Shown: in pieces, positions 5,015-10,968 of the stretch
How positions within the stretch are numbered: the first letter of the stretch is position 1
Layout of the letters: every line of letters begins with the position of its first letter
The notes under the pieces: model-generated
Databases searched by the model: none
What the model was told of the DNA's origin: nothing
What the model saw: the letters and a program-made list of their open reading frames with translations, nothing else
Origin: Vescimonas cirricatena
Lineage (GTDB): Bacteria > Bacillota > Clostridia > Oscillospirales > Oscillospiraceae
Direction of reading: 5' to 3'
Assembly (NCBI RefSeq): GCF_020687045.1
Contig: NZ_JAJEPW010000078.1
Location: 1-10,968, forward strand
DNA length: 10,968 nt
Made by a program: the position numbers and the translations under genes

Positions 5015-5890
5015 CTATTTGATCTGGCGAATGATGTCCCGGGCCTCGGTGATGAAGCGCCGGGCGGCGGGCCGCAGTTCCCGGCGGTCCCGGGTGACGA
5101 TGCCCAGCTCCCGGAAGGCCGGCGGGTCCAGGGGCACCGCCTGCACGGCGTCCCGGCGGCCCTTGAGCACCAGCTCCGACAGGACGCTGACCCCCAGGCC
5201 GTGCTCCACCATGGAGATGATGACGCTGTCGGACACCTGTGTGGTGCGGATCACCGGCGTGACGCCGGAGCGGTTCAAGGCCCGGAGAATGTCCAGGTGG
5301 AAGCCCATGGAGGGCATCAGAAACTCGTGGCCGCTGAAATCCCGCACGTCGAACCGCTCCCGGCCGCCCAGGTCGTACTCCGGCGGCAGGATGGCCAGCA
5401 GCGGGTCCTCCGCCAGAGGGAGCCAGTCCATGGTCATCCCGTCCTGGAGGCTGGCAAAGCCCATGTCCGCCTTGTCCTCCCGGACCCAGCGGTACACCTC
5501 CTCCACGCTGCCCATCTGGATATCCACCGTCAGCTCCGGGTGGATCCGGCGGAACTGCTGGATCACCTCCGGCAGCCAGTGCATGGCGATGCTGGAATAG
5601 GCGGCCACCCGGATGGTGTCCTCCTTGTGGGAATTGATCAGGGTAATCTCCCGGTCCAGGGCCTGGGAAGCAGACAGCACCTGGCGAACCAGGGGATAGA
5701 TGCGCTCCCCCGCCGGAGTCAGCCGCACACCGGCCCGGCCCCGCAGCAGCACCGGAAAGCCGATGTCCCGCTCCAGGCTGTTCATCATGTGGGTCATGCC
5801 GGACTGGGTATAGCCCAGGGCCTCCGCCGCCCGGGTGAAGCTGCCATGTTCCACAGCCGCCGCCAACGCCTCCAGTTTCTTCGTATCCAT
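5015..5890 (-). CDS. LysR-family transcriptional regulator
   Basis: This 291-residue protein has the normal LysR length and layout: a winged helix-turn-helix in the first 65 residues (HGSFTRAAEALGYTQSGMTH at 15-34, then LERDIGFPVLLRGRAGVRLTPAG) and a periplasmic-binding-like effector domain from about 92. It should act as a tetramer that senses a small molecule. It is the first gene of a two-gene unit with the DUF2156-GNAT protein, only 9 bp apart, so that gene is its likeliest target; the usual divergent layout is absent. The start ATG has GGGAGG 5 bp upstream. A palindrome with the T-N11-A pattern at its own start of transcription suggests self-regulation. The effector is unknown. Confidence 0.93.
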   Translation of the reverse strand: MDTKKLEALAAAVEHGSFTRAAEALGYTQSGMTHMMNSLERDIGFPVLLRGRAGVRLTPAGERIYPLVRQVLSASQALDREITLINSHKEDTIRVAAYSSIAMHWLPEVIQQFRRIHPELTVDIQMGSVEEVYRWVREDKADMGFASLQDGMTMDWLPLAEDPLLAILPPEYDLGGRERFDVRDFSGHEFLMPSMGFHLDILRALNRSGVTPVIRTTQVSDSVIISMVEHGLGVSVLSELVLKGRRDAVQAVPLDPPAFRELGIVTRDRRELRPAARRFITEARDIIRQIK

Positions 5891-5902
5891 GTGCGCCTCC
5901 CG

Positions 5903-5921
5903 CCATGAAAGAATTTCATGG
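5903..5921. promoter_or_regulatory. Candidate LysR-type operator (T-N11-A palindrome)
   Basis: CCATGAAA-GAA-TTTCATGG is a perfect 8-bp inverted repeat with a 3-bp centre. It contains the LysR box pattern T-N11-A (T5906 to A5918) and covers the expected start of transcription (about 5919). It may be a self-repression site, or a small hairpin in the leader. Confidence 0.5.
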
Positions 5922-5925
5922 TCCT

Positions 5926-5954
5926 ATTATACAACGTACATTTTCCCCAGGCAA
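5926..5954 (-). promoter_or_regulatory. Sigma-A promoter of the LysR operon
   Basis: On the minus strand TTGCCT (5954-5949), a 17-bp spacer and a perfect TATAAT (5931-5926), 36 bp before the start codon. It should drive both the LysR gene and the DUF2156-GNAT gene. Confidence 0.75.
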
Positions 5955-6140
5955 GAGAGGAATTCTATGCATTTTGCCCAATTTTCAGGAAGCTATCCTG
6001 CACGAACCGTAGAATTCAGATGATTCCATGACATTGTGTAATGGTAAAATGAGATTTTGTCGCTTTACAAATTTTTTCTCATGGTGTATCTTAGCTACAG
6101 TAATTCCTACGACATGAATTGCTTTTCCTTTCTATCCTCA
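5955..6140. other. AT-rich intergenic stretch without a supported gene
   Basis: This stretch between the LysR promoter and the M32 terminator is clearly richer in A and T than its surroundings. It holds a perfect 8-bp inverted repeat, GAATTCTA (5960-5967) and TAGAATTC (6010-6017), and an imperfect TGAGA...TCTCA hairpin near 6049-6085. No convincing promoter, RNA gene or ORF of useful length was found. Confidence 0.5.
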
Positions 6141-6178
6141 AACAAAGAGAGCCGCACGAATGTGCGGCTCTCTTTGTT
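6141..6178 (-). terminator. Terminator of the M32 carboxypeptidase gene
   Basis: A perfect 17-bp stem (AACAAAGAGAGCCGCAC, 6141-6157, with 6162-6178) and a GAAT loop lie 12 bp past the M32 stop codon. The A/T ends of the stem supply the T-run. Confidence 0.85.
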
Positions 6179-6190
6179 ATGCCGGGGGCG

Positions 6191-7690
6191 TTACAGACCG
6201 TAGACCTCCGTGAACTTGTCCCGGAGATAGGCGGTGTAGCAGGTGGGGTCGAAGGGGCCGCAGACGGACTCGAACAGGGGCGTGGGGTCCTTCATGCAGC
6301 CGTATTTCCAGATCTTCTCCTCCAGCCAGCGGTTGATCTGCGTCAGCCGGCCGGTGGCCACGGCGGCGGACACGTCGAAGTCCTTCTGCATCTGCCGCAG
6401 ATACTGGGCGCCGTAGGCCGAGCCGATGGCGTAGGAGGGGAAATAGCCGATGTTGCCATTGGCCCAGTGGGAATCCTGGAGGATGCCCTCCCGGTCGTTG
6501 GGCACGTCCACGCCCAGATACGCCTTGTACAGGCGGTTCCACTCAGCGGGCAGGTCGTGGGCCGTCAGCTCCCCGGCGAACATCCGCCGCTCCAGCTCAT
6601 AGCGCACCATGATGTGCAGGCAGTAGGTCAGCTCGTCGGCCTCGGTGCGGATCAGGGAGGGCTGGGCCTTGTTGATCATGCGGTAAAAATCCTCCGGGCT
6701 GACGTCGTCCAGCCGGGGGGCGAAGTGCTCCCGGAGCCAGGGATAGATGATCCCGCAGAAGGCCCTGCTGCGGCCGATGATGTTCTCATAGAACCGGGAC
6801 TGGCTTTCGTGGATGGCCATGGACACGCCGCCGCCCAGGCAGGTGCGGGACAGCTCACGGCCCACGTGCAGCTCATACAGGGCGTGGCCGCCCTCGTGGA
6901 CCACGGAGTACAGGGACGAGGCCACTAAGTCCGCGTGATAGTTGGTGGTGATGCGCACGTCGTCCCGGGAGAAGTTGATGGTGAAGGGGTGCTCCGTCTC
7001 TCCCACGATGCAGTGGTCGCGGTCGATGTCCATGACGCCCATGACGAAGTCCGTGAACTCCCGCTGGATGGCCACGGGGAAGTCCCGGTGCAGGGGGGCG
7101 TCGTCCACCCGGTCGGCGTGGGCCTGGACCTGCTCGATCAGGGGCACCAGATCCCGGCGCAGGGCGGCGAAGAACCGGTCGCAGGTGTCCCGGGTCAGGC
7201 CCCGCTCAAACTGGTCCAGCTGGGCGTCGTAGGGGTCCTTCTCCGGCTGACGGCAGCCCGCCAGGCGGCGGCAGCTGTCGAAGATCCGCTGGAGATACGG
7301 CTCAAACAGGGCATAGTCGCTGCGCTCCTTGGCCTCGTGCCACACGGCGTCGGCCTTGGACACCAGCTGCTGATAGGCCACAAATTCCTCCTGGGGAATG
7401 CGGTGGGTCTGTTCATAGTCCCGCCAAAGCTCCGATACCTTCCGGGCGGTGACGGGGTCCAGCCGGTCCCGGGCCTGCACCAGGGTCTGGAGCATCTCCA
7501 CCGTCTCCGGGGCGGTGGTCAGAATGTAGCTCATGCGGGACAGCTCCCCCAGGGTGTCGGCCCGGACGTCTGCCGAGCCCTTGGGGGCAACGGTGGCTCC
7601 GTCGTAATACAGCACGCCGGAGGCGTGGTTATAGGCAAAGGCCTGCTTTTCATAGGCGGCCAGCCTTTCCAGTGCCTGAGATACGGTCAT
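6191..7690 (-). CDS. Family M32 metallocarboxypeptidase (carboxypeptidase Taq type)
   Basis: This 499-residue cytoplasmic zinc peptidase matches the M32 family in full length (about 500 residues). It removes single amino acids from the C-termini of peptides with broad specificity. The zinc site is complete: HEGGH at 265-269 and the third ligand Glu295 in the segment IHESQSRFYEN, with the same 26-residue spacing to the second histidine as the Pyrococcus furiosus enzyme. The preceding DVRITTNYHADLVASSLYSVV is also typical. The ATG follows AGGAGG with an 8-bp gap. It lies 27 bp downstream of the lower-GC hypothetical gene with no promoter visible between, so it is probably read from the promoter at 8486-8458. 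A likely housekeeping role in peptide recycling is inferred from the family. Confidence 0.95.
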   Translation of the reverse strand: MTVSQALERLAAYEKQAFAYNHASGVLYYDGATVAPKGSADVRADTLGELSRMSYILTTAPETVEMLQTLVQARDRLDPVTARKVSELWRDYEQTHRIPQEEFVAYQQLVSKADAVWHEAKERSDYALFEPYLQRIFDSCRRLAGCRQPEKDPYDAQLDQFERGLTRDTCDRFFAALRRDLVPLIEQVQAHADRVDDAPLHRDFPVAIQREFTDFVMGVMDIDRDHCIVGETEHPFTINFSRDDVRITTNYHADLVASSLYSVVHEGGHALYELHVGRELSRTCLGGGVSMAIHESQSRFYENIIGRSRAFCGIIYPWLREHFAPRLDDVSPEDFYRMINKAQPSLIRTEADELTYCLHIMVRYELERRMFAGELTAHDLPAEWNRLYKAYLGVDVPNDREGILQDSHWANGNIGYFPSYAIGSAYGAQYLRQMQKDFDVSAAVATGRLTQINRWLEEKIWKYGCMKDPTPLFESVCGPFDPTCYTAYLRDKFTEVYGL

Positions 7691-7717
7691 ACGTCATTCC
7701 TCCTGTAAAATAATTGG

Positions 7718-8290
7718 TTATTCATCTGCCAGCCAATCCGGGAAGCTGCCTTTTAAGAAGTGCCGGTACTCCGGATGGTCCGCAGCGTTTTTGTATTCTT
7801 CCCGTATGGTTCTTTGATTCCATTGCCGCACGCTTTCCGGCATTTCCTCATATCTCATAATGGTAATGAGTCCATCCTTTTCCGCCTGTAAAATAGCCTC
7901 GTAGGCATCGGAAACAAACTCCACAGATTCGATGTCTACAGGAATACTGCTTACAGCCGCATCCGGAATCCGCACATCGAAATCCGCTTCCTCAATGCTG
8001 CCTGCGCAATAGATGTATCCGGATACACCTTGATAGGTCTTTCTCAGCGCATCCGGATAGTATTCCTCCAGCCGCTGAATGCCGTTCTTCTCAAATCCGT
8101 ATGGTCCCCATTTTTCCCATCTGCCGTCATAGGAGAAGCCGGTTTCCTTGCAATACCGCTCAATCGCATTGCTCAAATAGACCAGGACATTTTCTCTTTT
8201 CTTTGAGAAGTAGACCAAAGGGACTCCGTGATTGGAAGTCCTGGGCTCCAGCTGCTTGATCGTGCCTATTGGCGATGCGTGATAATACAT
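7718..8290 (-). CDS. Hypothetical protein of 190 residues, lower GC than neighbours
   Basis: No family is recognised with confidence. The protein is soluble, has no signal peptide or membrane helix, and starts MYYHASPIGTIKQLEP, then VYFSKKRENVLVYLSNAIER (27-46), and ends with an acidic-aromatic segment (EYRHFLKG...FPDWLADE). A 'YHAS' start followed by a 'VYFS' strand recalls proteins with an ADP-ribosyltransferase-like fold, but no catalytic triad can be pointed to, so this is only a hint. The ATG at 8290 with GAGG 5 bp upstream is preferred over an in-frame GTG two codons earlier. GC is about 47% around 7801-7860 against about 70% around 6841-6900 in the M32 gene, which suggests horizontal acquisition. 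It sits upstream of the M32 gene in the same transcription unit. Confidence 0.75.
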   Translation of the reverse strand: MYYHASPIGTIKQLEPRTSNHGVPLVYFSKKRENVLVYLSNAIERYCKETGFSYDGRWEKWGPYGFEKNGIQRLEEYYPDALRKTYQGVSGYIYCAGSIEEADFDVRIPDAAVSSIPVDIESVEFVSDAYEAILQAEKDGLITIMRYEEMPESVRQWNQRTIREEYKNAADHPEYRHFLKGSFPDWLADE

Positions 8291-8331
8291 ATGCACCTCG
8301 CATTTTCCGGTTTATCAGGCCGAAGCCTTCC

Positions 8332-8418
8332 TTACATTTCCTTGATATACATCCCTTCCACCGCCCCTAGGACAGGCCGCAAATCCGTGCGCTTCACATC
8401 ATCCAGCACCCTTTTCAT
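8332..8418 (-). CDS. 28-codon ORF or gene remnant upstream of the 190-residue protein
   Basis: From the ATG at 8418 this frame gives MKRVLDDVKRTDLRPVLGAV and eight more residues. The frame stays open upstream with protein-like sequence (TQNQLSEAVFAGLP), but no start with a ribosome site is found there, and the promoter -10 at 8463-8458 limits the transcript. The ribosome site of the ATG is weak. It may be a short leader peptide or the surviving 3' end of a gene lost when the lower-GC patch was trimmed. A GGC-TTCG-GCC hairpin (8317-8328) separates it from the next gene. Confidence 0.35.
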   Translation of the reverse strand: MKRVLDDVKRTDLRPVLGAVEGMYIKEM

Positions 8419-8457
8419 CGGAAGTCCCGCAAAAACTGCTTCACTAAGCTGATTTTG

Positions 8458-8486
8458 AGTATACCACACGCCGCCCCCGATGGCAA
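8458..8486 (-). promoter_or_regulatory. Promoter of the 28-codon ORF / 190-residue protein / M32 unit
   Basis: On the minus strand TTGCCA (8486-8481), a 17-bp spacer and TATACT (8463-8458). It is the only good leftward promoter seen upstream of the M32 gene and lies exactly where the lower-GC patch meets high-GC DNA. Confidence 0.6.
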
Positions 8487-8512
8487 GCGGTCGGTGCCTC
8501 CTCACCGGGTGG

Positions 8513-8542
8513 TGAAAGATTTTTCGAAGCCGGGGCATACTA
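8513..8542 (+). promoter_or_regulatory. Sigma-G-like (forespore) promoter of the 73-codon gene
   Basis: TGAAAG (8513-8518), a 17-bp spacer and CATACTA (8536-8542). The -10 is an exact match to the Bacillus sigma-G consensus CATACTA and the -35 agrees at four of six bases with TGAATA. The GGGG just before the -10 also suits sigma-F. No sigma-A promoter competes with it. Confidence 0.5.
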
Positions 8543-8560
8543 AGGCCGGAGGTGAGAGAG

Positions 8561-8782
8561 ATGAAGCGAAAGGACCGCGGCTTCCCCTACGACGCCGCGC
8601 CGGACGTGCATCAGTTCCGGGGCGTGCCCCAGAATTGCTTTGACCTGGTGAACCAGTACGGCACCTATAATATCCAGCCCACCACCGACACGGAGAATCT
8701 GTTCCCCCTGATCGGGCCGGAAATGCCGGAGCGTTGGCGGCATATGAGCCTGGGGAAGGACGACCTGGATTCGCTGGGATAG
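8561..8782 (+). CDS. Small protein of 73 residues, candidate spore protein
   Basis: The family is not recognised. The protein is hydrophilic, with a basic start MKRKDRGF, a central segment VHQFRGVPQNCFDLVNQYGT (16-35) containing its only cysteine (Cys26), then YNIQPTTDTENLFPLIG, and an acidic end KDDLDSLG. No membrane helix or signal peptide is seen. The ATG follows GGAGGTG with an 8-bp spacing, an excellent site, so it is certainly translated. Its promoter looks forespore-specific, which together with the nearby spoVAC and spmAB suggests a small spore protein made late in sporulation. It does not resemble alpha/beta-type small acid-soluble proteins. Real gene: likely; role: inference from the promoter. 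Confidence 0.75.
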   Translation: MKRKDRGFPYDAAPDVHQFRGVPQNCFDLVNQYGTYNIQPTTDTENLFPLIGPEMPERWRHMSLGKDDLDSLG

Positions 8783-8813
8783 CCCACCGCAGGGAGCGGC
8801 GGGCGGGATAAAA

Positions 8814-8858
8814 GGCAGGCGGGGCGGGGCCCCGGGCATCGCACACGCCCCGCCTGCC
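8814..8858 (+). terminator. GC-rich hairpin after the 73-codon gene
   Basis: A perfect 13-bp stem GGCAGGCGGGGCG (8814-8826) with 8846-8858 and a 19-nt loop lies 31 bp past the stop codon. There is no T-run on the plus strand (CTTGAAAAAG follows); the TTTT on the minus strand side would suit leftward transcription better. It probably separates this gene from the next promoter. Confidence 0.45.
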
Positions 8859-8870
8859 CTTGAAAAAGCA

Positions 8871-8898
8871 TTGACACCGGCGGCAGAACCCTTATAAT
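8871..8898 (+). promoter_or_regulatory. Consensus sigma-A promoter of the two-helix membrane protein
   Basis: Perfect TTGACA (8871-8876) and perfect TATAAT (8893-8898) with a 16-bp spacer. This is the best sigma-A promoter in the window and implies strong, constant expression. Confidence 0.85.
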
Positions 8899-8925
8899 GG
8901 TAGTATCACCACTGAGGAGGCCGCT

Positions 8926-9132
8926 ATGGACAACAAGAAAAAAACCGACAGCATCATGCGCTATGTGGTGTATCTGCTGTGCGGCGTGCTGCTGGCGGGG
9001 TATTCCCTGCTGAAATGGAACGCTATGAGCGAGATGAAGTATCTCTATCTGGCCATCGGCGTGATCTGGGTCATTTACGGCGGCGTCCGGGCCCTGGTGC
9101 TGGCCCGGCGGCAGAAGCAGGACCGGGAATAA
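8926..9132 (+). CDS. Small membrane protein with two helices, function unknown
   Basis: This 68-residue protein has a short basic-acidic N-terminus (MDNKKKTD), a first helix at about 11-30 (MRYVVYLLCGVLLAGYSLL), a short loop KWNAMSEMK, a second helix at about 40-60, and a very basic C-terminus (ARRQKQDRE). The positive-inside rule predicts both ends in the cytoplasm. No family is recognised. GAGGAGG stands 5 bp before the ATG, and the promoter is at consensus. It is a single-gene unit with a hairpin after it. Confidence 0.8.
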   Translation: MDNKKKTDSIMRYVVYLLCGVLLAGYSLLKWNAMSEMKYLYLAIGVIWVIYGGVRALVLARRQKQDRE

Positions 9133-9137
9133 GCAAT

Positions 9138-9161
9138 GGGCGTACCGCTTGCGGTACGCCC
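9138..9161. terminator. Hairpin between convergent genes (membrane protein and spoVAC)
   Basis: GGGCGTACCGC (9138-9148) pairs with GCGGTACGCCC (9151-9161) with a 2-nt loop (10 bp with a CTTG tetraloop). It lies 5 bp after one stop codon and 9 bp after the other, so it probably serves both genes. The tail has few T. Confidence 0.65.
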
Positions 9162-9170
9162 TGTCTGCAC

Positions 9171-9608
9171 TTATCCCCCCAGCAGCCACAGCACCACGCC
9201 GTATACCACGCTGGCGGCGGTGCCGAATACGATCACAGGCCCGGCGATCAGGAACATTTTGGCGGCCATGCCGGTGATCAGGCCCTCTGCCCGGAAGTCC
9301 ATGGCTGGGGACACCACGGCGTTGGCAAAGCCCGTGATGGGCACCAGGGTCCCGGCTCCGCCGAACCGGGCCAGCTTGTTATACAGGTTCAGCCCCGTGA
9401 ACAGGGCCGACAGAAACACCAGACTGATGGAGGTGGCGGAGGCGGCGTCCTCCCGGGGCAGCAGCATCAGCCAGCCGGTCTGGATCAGCTGGCCCACCAC
9501 GCAGATAGCCCCGCCGATGCCGAAGGCCAGGGCCATGTCCTTCAGCAGGGGAGACTTCTTCTGCATGCCCTTGACATAGGCCTGGTATTCCTGGGGTGAC
9601 ATATCCAT
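9171..9608 (-). CDS. spoVAC: Stage V sporulation protein AC
   Basis: This 145-residue membrane protein is SpoVAC by length and motifs: an N-terminal cytoplasmic stretch (PQEYQAYVKGMQKKSPLLKD), a helix FGIGGAICVVGQ, and the highly typical AGTLVPITGFANAVVSPAMD (85-104) followed by EGLITGMAAKMFLIAGPV. SpoVAC forms the mechanosensitive channel through which calcium dipicolinate enters the forespore and leaves the germinating spore. It is normally followed by spoVAD and spoVAE; here it stands alone, with a convergent gene downstream and a divergent gene upstream. Its start is the ATG at 9608 with AAAGGA about 12 bp upstream. A forespore sigma-G-like promoter precedes it, as expected for the family. 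The partner genes must lie elsewhere, or this is a second, solitary copy. Confidence 0.9.
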   Translation of the reverse strand: MDMSPQEYQAYVKGMQKKSPLLKDMALAFGIGGAICVVGQLIQTGWLMLLPREDAASATSISLVFLSALFTGLNLYNKLARFGGAGTLVPITGFANAVVSPAMDFRAEGLITGMAAKMFLIAGPVIVFGTAASVVYGVVLWLLGG

Positions 9609-9632
9609 GATTGCAGCACATCCTTTCGCCTA

Positions 9633-9662
9633 TAGTCTGCCCGGCGGCGGGGCTTTTATCCC
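9633..9662 (-). promoter_or_regulatory. Sigma-G-like promoter of spoVAC
   Basis: On the minus strand GGGATA (9662-9657), a 17-bp spacer and CAGACTA (9639-9633). The -10 differs by one base from the sigma-G consensus CATACTA and the -35 keeps the ATA. This fits the forespore expression of spoVA genes in Bacillus. Confidence 0.5.
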
Positions 9663-9664
9663 CG

Positions 9665-9685
9665 GCGGCGGCACAAAACCGCCGC
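9665..9685. repeat. Inverted repeat between divergent promoters
   Basis: GCGGCGG (9665-9671) and CCGCCGC (9679-9685) form a 7-bp inverted repeat with a 7-bp centre, exactly between the spoVAC -35 and the -35 of the YibE/F gene. It could be an operator or simply a GC-rich hairpin. Confidence 0.4.
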
Positions 9686-9714
9686 TTGACAAGGGGGGCG
9701 CAAGTTGCTATGCT
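9686..9714 (+). promoter_or_regulatory. Sigma-A promoter of the YibE/F gene
   Basis: Perfect TTGACA (9686-9691), a 17-bp spacer and TATGCT (9709-9714), 41 bp before the start codon. Confidence 0.7.
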
Positions 9715-9755
9715 GGTGAGGACAGCTTTCCATTTGCCGAAAGGAAGAGGTTCTT

Positions 9756-10937
9756 ATGAAGAAAAAGACAAAACAGGCGGGTCCTGCCGCCTGGCTGCGG
9801 GAAAACAAGTGGACCTGCGCGGTACTGGCGGCGGCCCTGGTGCTGCTGATCGTGGGGCGGCTGCTGGCAGCCCCGGCCCGGGTGGAAGCCGGCCAGCCGG
9901 AGGAGCGGGCGGACTATGAATCCGCCGTGGTGGAGCAGGTCCTGTCGGACTCCACGGAGAAGGACCCCGCCGCCGACAACGGGTACCGGGGAGAGCAGCT
10001 GCTGCTGGTTACCGTGAGGTCCGGGGACTATCAGGGCCAGCAGATGCAGGTATATAACTATGTGGGTCCCCTGTACGGCGGGCCCCTCCACGCCGGGGAC
10101 CGGGCCACCATCCTGATCTCCAGCTATTCCGACGGCACCGTCAACGCCACGGTGTATGAATTCGACCGGCTGATCCCCCTGGCCATCGTGGTGGCGCTGT
10201 TCATCGCGGCGGCGGTGATCGTAGGCGGCCGCACCGGGGCCAAGTCGCTGGTGGCCTTAGCGGTGACGCTGGTGTGCCTGTTCGGCGTGCTGCTGCCGGC
10301 GCTGATGAAGGGGGCCAATACCCTGCTGATGACCTTTATCGTGTGCGCCTATGTGGCGGTGGTGAGCCTGACCATTGTGGGCGGCGTGCAGAAAAAGAGC
10401 GTGTGCGCCATGCTGGGCGCCGTGGCGGGCACGGCCCTGGCCCTGCTGTTCGGGCTGCTGGCCCAGGCCCTGACCCGGGTGGACGGCCTGCGCATCGAGG
10501 ACGTAGAGCCTTTGCTGCAGCTGCGCCAGACCGGCACACCCATCGGCCTGCGGGGCCTGCTGGTAGGCGGCATCATCATCAGCGCCCTGGGGGCGGTGAT
10601 GGACGTGACCATGGGCATCGCCTCCTCCCTGGCGGAGGTCCACGCCGCCAATCCCCAGCTGTCCCGGCGGGAGCTGTTCCGCTCCGGTATGAACATCGGC
10701 CGGGACATGGTGGGCACCATGACCAACACCCTGATCCTGGCGTTTTTGGGCAGTGGGTTCACACTGATCCTGTACCTGTACTCCCTGGGGCTGTCCTTCC
10801 GCCAGCTGATGAGCTCGGCGTATGTGTCCATGGAGGTGGTCAGCGGCATAGCCAGCAGCGTGGGCGTGATTCTGTCCATCCCCCTGACGGCCCTGATTAC
10901 TGCCGCAGTCTTTACAAGAGAAAAGCAGCAAAGCTGA
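9756..10937 (+). CDS. YibE/F family multispanning membrane protein
   Basis: This 393-residue protein matches the YibE/F-like family, membrane proteins of unknown function found in many Firmicutes. It has one N-terminal helix (about 19-38), an extracytoplasmic domain to about residue 135 containing a beta-rich segment (GEQLLLVTVRSGDYQGQQMQ), then six or more helices. The best-conserved family region is the C-terminal half: TGTPIGLRGLLVGGIIISAL, GAVMDVTMGIASSLAEV and GRDMVGTMTNTLILAFLGSG. The ATG follows AAAGGAAGAGG with suitable spacing. It has its own promoter, divergent from spoVAC, and a hairpin follows at the window end. Family call is firm; in some genomes a second YibE/F-type gene follows, which cannot be checked here. 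Confidence 0.9.
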   Translation: MKKKTKQAGPAAWLRENKWTCAVLAAALVLLIVGRLLAAPARVEAGQPEERADYESAVVEQVLSDSTEKDPAADNGYRGEQLLLVTVRSGDYQGQQMQVYNYVGPLYGGPLHAGDRATILISSYSDGTVNATVYEFDRLIPLAIVVALFIAAAVIVGGRTGAKSLVALAVTLVCLFGVLLPALMKGANTLLMTFIVCAYVAVVSLTIVGGVQKKSVCAMLGAVAGTALALLFGLLAQALTRVDGLRIEDVEPLLQLRQTGTPIGLRGLLVGGIIISALGAVMDVTMGIASSLAEVHAANPQLSRRELFRSGMNIGRDMVGTMTNTLILAFLGSGFTLILYLYSLGLSFRQLMSSAYVSMEVVSGIASSVGVILSIPLTALITAAVFTREKQQS

Positions 10938-10948
10938 ATATACGAAGG

Positions 10949-10968
10949 GCGCAGCCGGGCGGCTGCGC
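10949..10968 (+). terminator. Hairpin after the YibE/F gene (at window edge)
   Basis: GCGCAGCC (10949-10956), loop GGGC and GGCTGCGC (10961-10968) form a perfect 8-bp stem starting 12 bp after the stop codon. The sequence ends here, so a T-run cannot be checked. Confidence 0.6.

Noticed and set aside
3602..5908. 768-codon open frame on the plus strand
   Set aside because: It lies antisense to the LysR and DUF2156-GNAT genes, has no recognisable domain and an odd G/Q/H/P-rich composition, and is explained by third-position GC bias of the true genes.
5960..6017. GAATTCTA/TAGAATTC inverted repeat as ends of a mobile element
   Set aside because: Only 8 bp long, the 42 bp between the arms encode nothing, and no flanking target duplication was seen.
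5967..6023. 18-codon ORF MHFAQFSGSYPARTVEFR after AGAGAGG
   Set aside because: The ribosome site is passable but only a very poor rightward promoter (TTTCAT-17-TACATT) is present, and no terminator or partner gene follows.
6935..7708. 257-codon plus-strand frame
   Set aside because: Antisense shadow of the M32 carboxypeptidase gene with G/V/H/Q-rich composition.

Overview
The window looks like the chromosome of a high-GC, endospore-forming member of the Clostridia, most like the Oscillospiraceae. The reasons are three sporulation genes (spmA, spmB, spoVAC), Gram-positive ribosome-binding sites of the AGGAGG type before nearly every gene, sigma-A promoters close to consensus, and GC of about two thirds in most genes. 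No rRNA, tRNA, CRISPR array, insertion sequence or prophage gene was seen.

Left part (1-2783): an ATP-grasp enzyme of the 'sugar-transfer associated' type and a small AbrB-type regulator with a zinc ribbon are both read leftward. The spore maturation pair spmA-spmB is read rightward and is tightly coupled.

Positions 2784-3175, between spmB and ridA, are the most interesting stretch. They hold a compact cassette that looks like a type I toxin-antitoxin locus. It has a 26-codon peptide gene with its own promoter and a ribosome-binding site locked in a GAAA-tetraloop hairpin. A near-consensus promoter faces the other way and should make an antisense RNA of about 105 nt over the 3' end of the peptide mRNA, ending at a hairpin built into the last codons of the peptide. 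The ridA promoter stands back to back with the antisense promoter and repeats 16 bp of the peptide promoter.

Middle (3176-7690): ridA ends at a 19-bp hairpin shared with a convergent two-gene unit, a LysR regulator followed by a DUF2156-GNAT fusion protein. To the right lies a family M32 metallocarboxypeptidase, also read leftward.

Right part (7718-10968): a lower-GC patch carries an unrecognised 190-residue protein and a short upstream ORF or gene remnant, expressed from a promoter that probably also serves the M32 gene. A 73-codon gene follows whose promoter matches the forespore sigma-G consensus. Then come a two-helix membrane protein with a sigma-A promoter, a stand-alone spoVAC with another sigma-G-like promoter, and a YibE/F membrane protein. 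The spm genes, spoVAC and the 73-codon gene suggest this part of the chromosome is rich in sporulation functions under different sporulation sigma factors.
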